In this document: positions 61,641 to 64,000 of the stretch, piece after piece
How positions within the stretch are numbered: position 1 is the first letter of the stretch
Layout: each line of letters starts with the position of its first letter
Assembly: GCA_030998225.1 (NCBI GenBank)
Contig: JAPYXD010000713.1
Span: forward strand, 1,240,001-1,304,000
Length of the DNA: 64,000 nucleotides
Direction of reading: 5' to 3'
Source: Diplolepis rosae
Taxonomy: Eukaryota; Arthropoda; Insecta; Hymenoptera; Diplolepididae
Position numbers and translations under genes: made by a program
The notes under the pieces: model-generated
The model's input: only the letters and a program-made list of their open reading frames with translations
Databases searched by the model: none
What the model was told of the DNA's origin: nothing

Positions 61641-64000
61641 ATACGAAAATGCGAATACGATTTTTAGGATTTCGACAAAATGCTTTATTTTGGGTTCGAC
61701 ACTAGACAATATGCAAACATAGCATAATATGTGAAAATCTTCACATCTCGTGAGGGTAAAAACAGTTACTCGCATATTTGATATTTTTGATAATAAACGA
61801 TTCAATATAGCATGAAAAGATGAAACCGAAAAATATAACTTCGTGCTTAATCTACGAAAATGTAAATACGATTTTTCAGTTTATTAAGCATGCACGTTTC
61901 AAGTGTCGATACTAAAAATTACTAAAACATTGCGTAGTATGTGAACCTTTTTACTTCTCGTGATGCTAAAAACAGTTACTCGCATATTTGATATGTTTGA
62001 TAATACACGATTTAATATAGCATAAAAGGATGAAAGCGAACAATAAAACTTCTTGTTTAACATACGAAAATGCGAATACGATTTTTAGGTTTTTGACAAA
62101 ATTCACTTTTTCAGGTTCGACACTAGACAATATGCAAACATTGCATTATATGTGAACATTTTCACTTCTCGTGACGCCAAAAACAGTTACTCGCATATTT
62201 GATATGATTGATAATACACGATTTAATATAGCATAAAAGGATGAAAGCGAACAATAAAACTTCTTGTTTAACATACGTAAATGCGAATACGATTTTTAGG
62301 ATTTCGACAAAATGCTTTATTTTGTGTTCGACACTAGACAATATACCAACATTGCATAATATGTGAATATCTTCACTTCTCGTGAGGGTAAAAACAGTTA
62401 CTCGCAGTTTTGATATTTTTGATAATACACGATTCAATATAGCATGAAAAGATGAAACCGAATAATATAACATCGTGCTTAACTTACGAAAATGTAAATA
62501 CGATTTTTCAGTTTATTAAGCATGCACGTTTCAAGTGTCGAAACCAAATTCTTCTCGTTAAGCTAAAAACTGTTATTTTTATATTTGATATTTTTGATGA
62601 TACACGATTCGATATAGAAAAAAACGAAAAAAGCAAGCAATAAAACTTTTTGTTTAACATACGAAAATGCGAATACTTTTTTTAGGATTTCGACAAAATG
62701 CTTTTTTTTAGGTTCGACACTAGACAATATGCAAACATAGCATAATATGTGAATATCTTCACTTCTCGTGATGGTAAAAACAGTTAATCGCATATTTGAA
62801 ATTTTTGCTGATACACGATTCGATATAGAAAAAAACGAAAAAAGCAAGCAATAAAACTTTTTGTTTAACATACGAAAATGCGAATACGATTTTTAGGTTT
62901 ATGACAAAATTCACTTTTTTAGGTTCGACACTAGACAATATGCAAACATTGCATTATATGTGAACATTTTTACTTCTCGTGACGCTAAAAACTGTTATTT
63001 TTATATTTGATATTTTTGATGATACACGATTCAATATAGCATAAAAGGATGAAAGCAAACAATAAAACTTTTTGTTTAAAATACGAAAATGCGAATACGA
63101 TTTTTAGGTTTTTGACAAAATTTACTTTTTTAGGTTCGACACCAGACTTTATACAAACATTGCATAGTATGTGAAAATTTTTACTTCTCGTGAAGCTAAT
63201 AACTGTTATTCTCGTATTTGACAACTTCGATAATAAACGATTCAATATAGCATGAAAGGATGAAACCGCAAAATATAACTTCGTGCTTAACCTACGGAAA
63301 TGTAAATACGATTTTGCAGTTTATTAAGCATGCACGATTCAAGGTTCGAAACCAAATATTACACAAACATTGCATAATATGTGAACATTTTCACTTCTCG
63401 TGACGCTAAAACCTGTTATTCTGGTATTTGACATCTTCGATAATACACGATTCAATATAGCATGAAAAGATGAAAGCGAACAATAAAACTTCTTGTTTAA
63501 CATACGAAAATGCGAATACGATTTTTAGGTTTTTGACAAAATTCACTTTTTCAGGTACTACACTAGACAATATGCAAACATTGCATTATATGTGAACATT
63601 TTTACTTCTCGTGACGCTAAAAACTGTTATTTTTATATTTGATATTTTTGATGATACACGATTCAATATAGCATAAAAGGATGAAAGCAAACAATAAAAC
63701 TTTTTGTTTAAAATACGAAAATGCGAATACGATTTTTAGGTTTTTGACAAAATTCACTTTTTTAGGATCGACACAAGACAATATACAAACATTGCATTAT
63801 ATGTGAACATTTTCACTTCTCGTGACGCTAAAAACTGTTATTCTGGTATTTGACATCTTCGATAATACACGATTCAATATAGCATAAAAGGATGAAAGCG
63901 AACAATAAAACTTCTTGTTTAACATACGAAAATGCGAATACCATTTTTAGATTTTTGACAAAATTCACTTTTTCAGGTTCGACACTAGACAATATGCAAA

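Larger units (their letters stand above)
24838..64000. repeat. 210-211-bp satellite array with higher-order structure (continues past window)
   Basis: The landmark CTTCTCGTGA recurs every 210 or 211 bp (25050, 25260, 25470, 25681, 25891, 26102 and onward), giving about 186 head-to-tail monomers. Three main classes are visible. Class A has TAGGTTTTTGACAAAATTCAC and GACACTAGACAATATG. Class B has TTTATTAAGCATGCACGTTT and CATTGCGTAGTATG. Class C has AGGATTTCGACAAAATGCTT and GATATAGAAAAAAACG. A and B align with each other over their whole length and often alternate as a 421-bp dimer (for example at 38954, 39375 and 39796). Deleted monomers recur as family markers. The array starts in mid-monomer after the minisatellite and is AT-rich, with no inserted mobile element seen. 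Centromeric or pericentromeric placement is possible but unproven. Confidence 0.95.

Noticed and set aside
25897..63245. Dozens of 60-103-codon minus-strand open frames (and a few plus-strand ones) in the satellite
   Set aside because: They recur with the monomer, begin and end at class-specific stops, change with ordinary monomer divergence and follow from the 210-bp period being divisible by three. No domain or codon-use signal supports coding.
24838..64000. CENP-B box within the satellite
   Set aside because: The closest text (TTCGATAATACACGATTC) fails at the fixed A and at the CGGG end of the consensus; no monomer class fits.

Overview
This looks like AT-rich nuclear DNA of an animal, most likely an insect. 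The support is a Ty3/gypsy pol fragment, a tnp2-type (EnSpm/CACTA-like) transposase gene, a multi-exon gene with a DUF4806-like C-terminal region, a THAP zinc-finger fragment, GT-AG introns and a very large satellite array. A hymenopteran or similar insect is a guess; nothing here fixes the order. There is no bacterial-style operon, CRISPR array or rRNA gene.

1-16.3 kb is a graveyard of nested mobile DNA dominated by inverted repeats. A tRNA-like sequence (276-347) lies between 39-bp direct repeats. A repeat here called X is present in opposite orientations (about 480-1246 and 7425-8038). The left X copy carries a 3.0-kb element with about 720-bp terminal inverted repeats and an ATAT target duplication (1247-4254), which holds a further foldback. 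An LTR-like segment, a THAP fragment and a small hairpin element follow. A gypsy-type element is present as a pol 3' fragment with one internal stop (8163-9056), a polypurine tract and the start of a 3' LTR (10709-11190); a diverged inverted LTR copy lies near 6850-7373. Between pol and the polypurine tract are exon-like blocks on the opposite strand. From 11192 to 16305 is a 5.1-kb inverted repeat with about 1.5-1.6-kb arms; one arm carries a 447-bp insertion with its own terminal repeats.

16.3-24.6 kb is the only gene-rich stretch. An intact single-exon 746-aa tnp2-like transposase (18192-20432) is followed on the same strand by a five-exon gene with a DUF4806-like region (20552-22630). That gene is broken only by one extra A in a 10-A run. 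The two may be neighbouring genes or the two genes of one large DNA transposon; no terminal repeats were found to settle this.

24.6-64.0 kb is satellite DNA, entered through an inverted 12-bp minisatellite (24640-24835). The array has about 186 monomers of 210-211 bp in at least three classes. Two of them alternate as a 421-bp dimer. Deleted monomers and kilobase-scale internal duplications (offsets of about 6.53, 5.66, 5.38, 2.5 and 2.0 kb) form higher-order repeats. The array runs off the right edge. The many 60-103-codon open frames in it, nearly all on the minus strand, are by-products of a 210-bp period that is divisible by three and are not annotated as genes.
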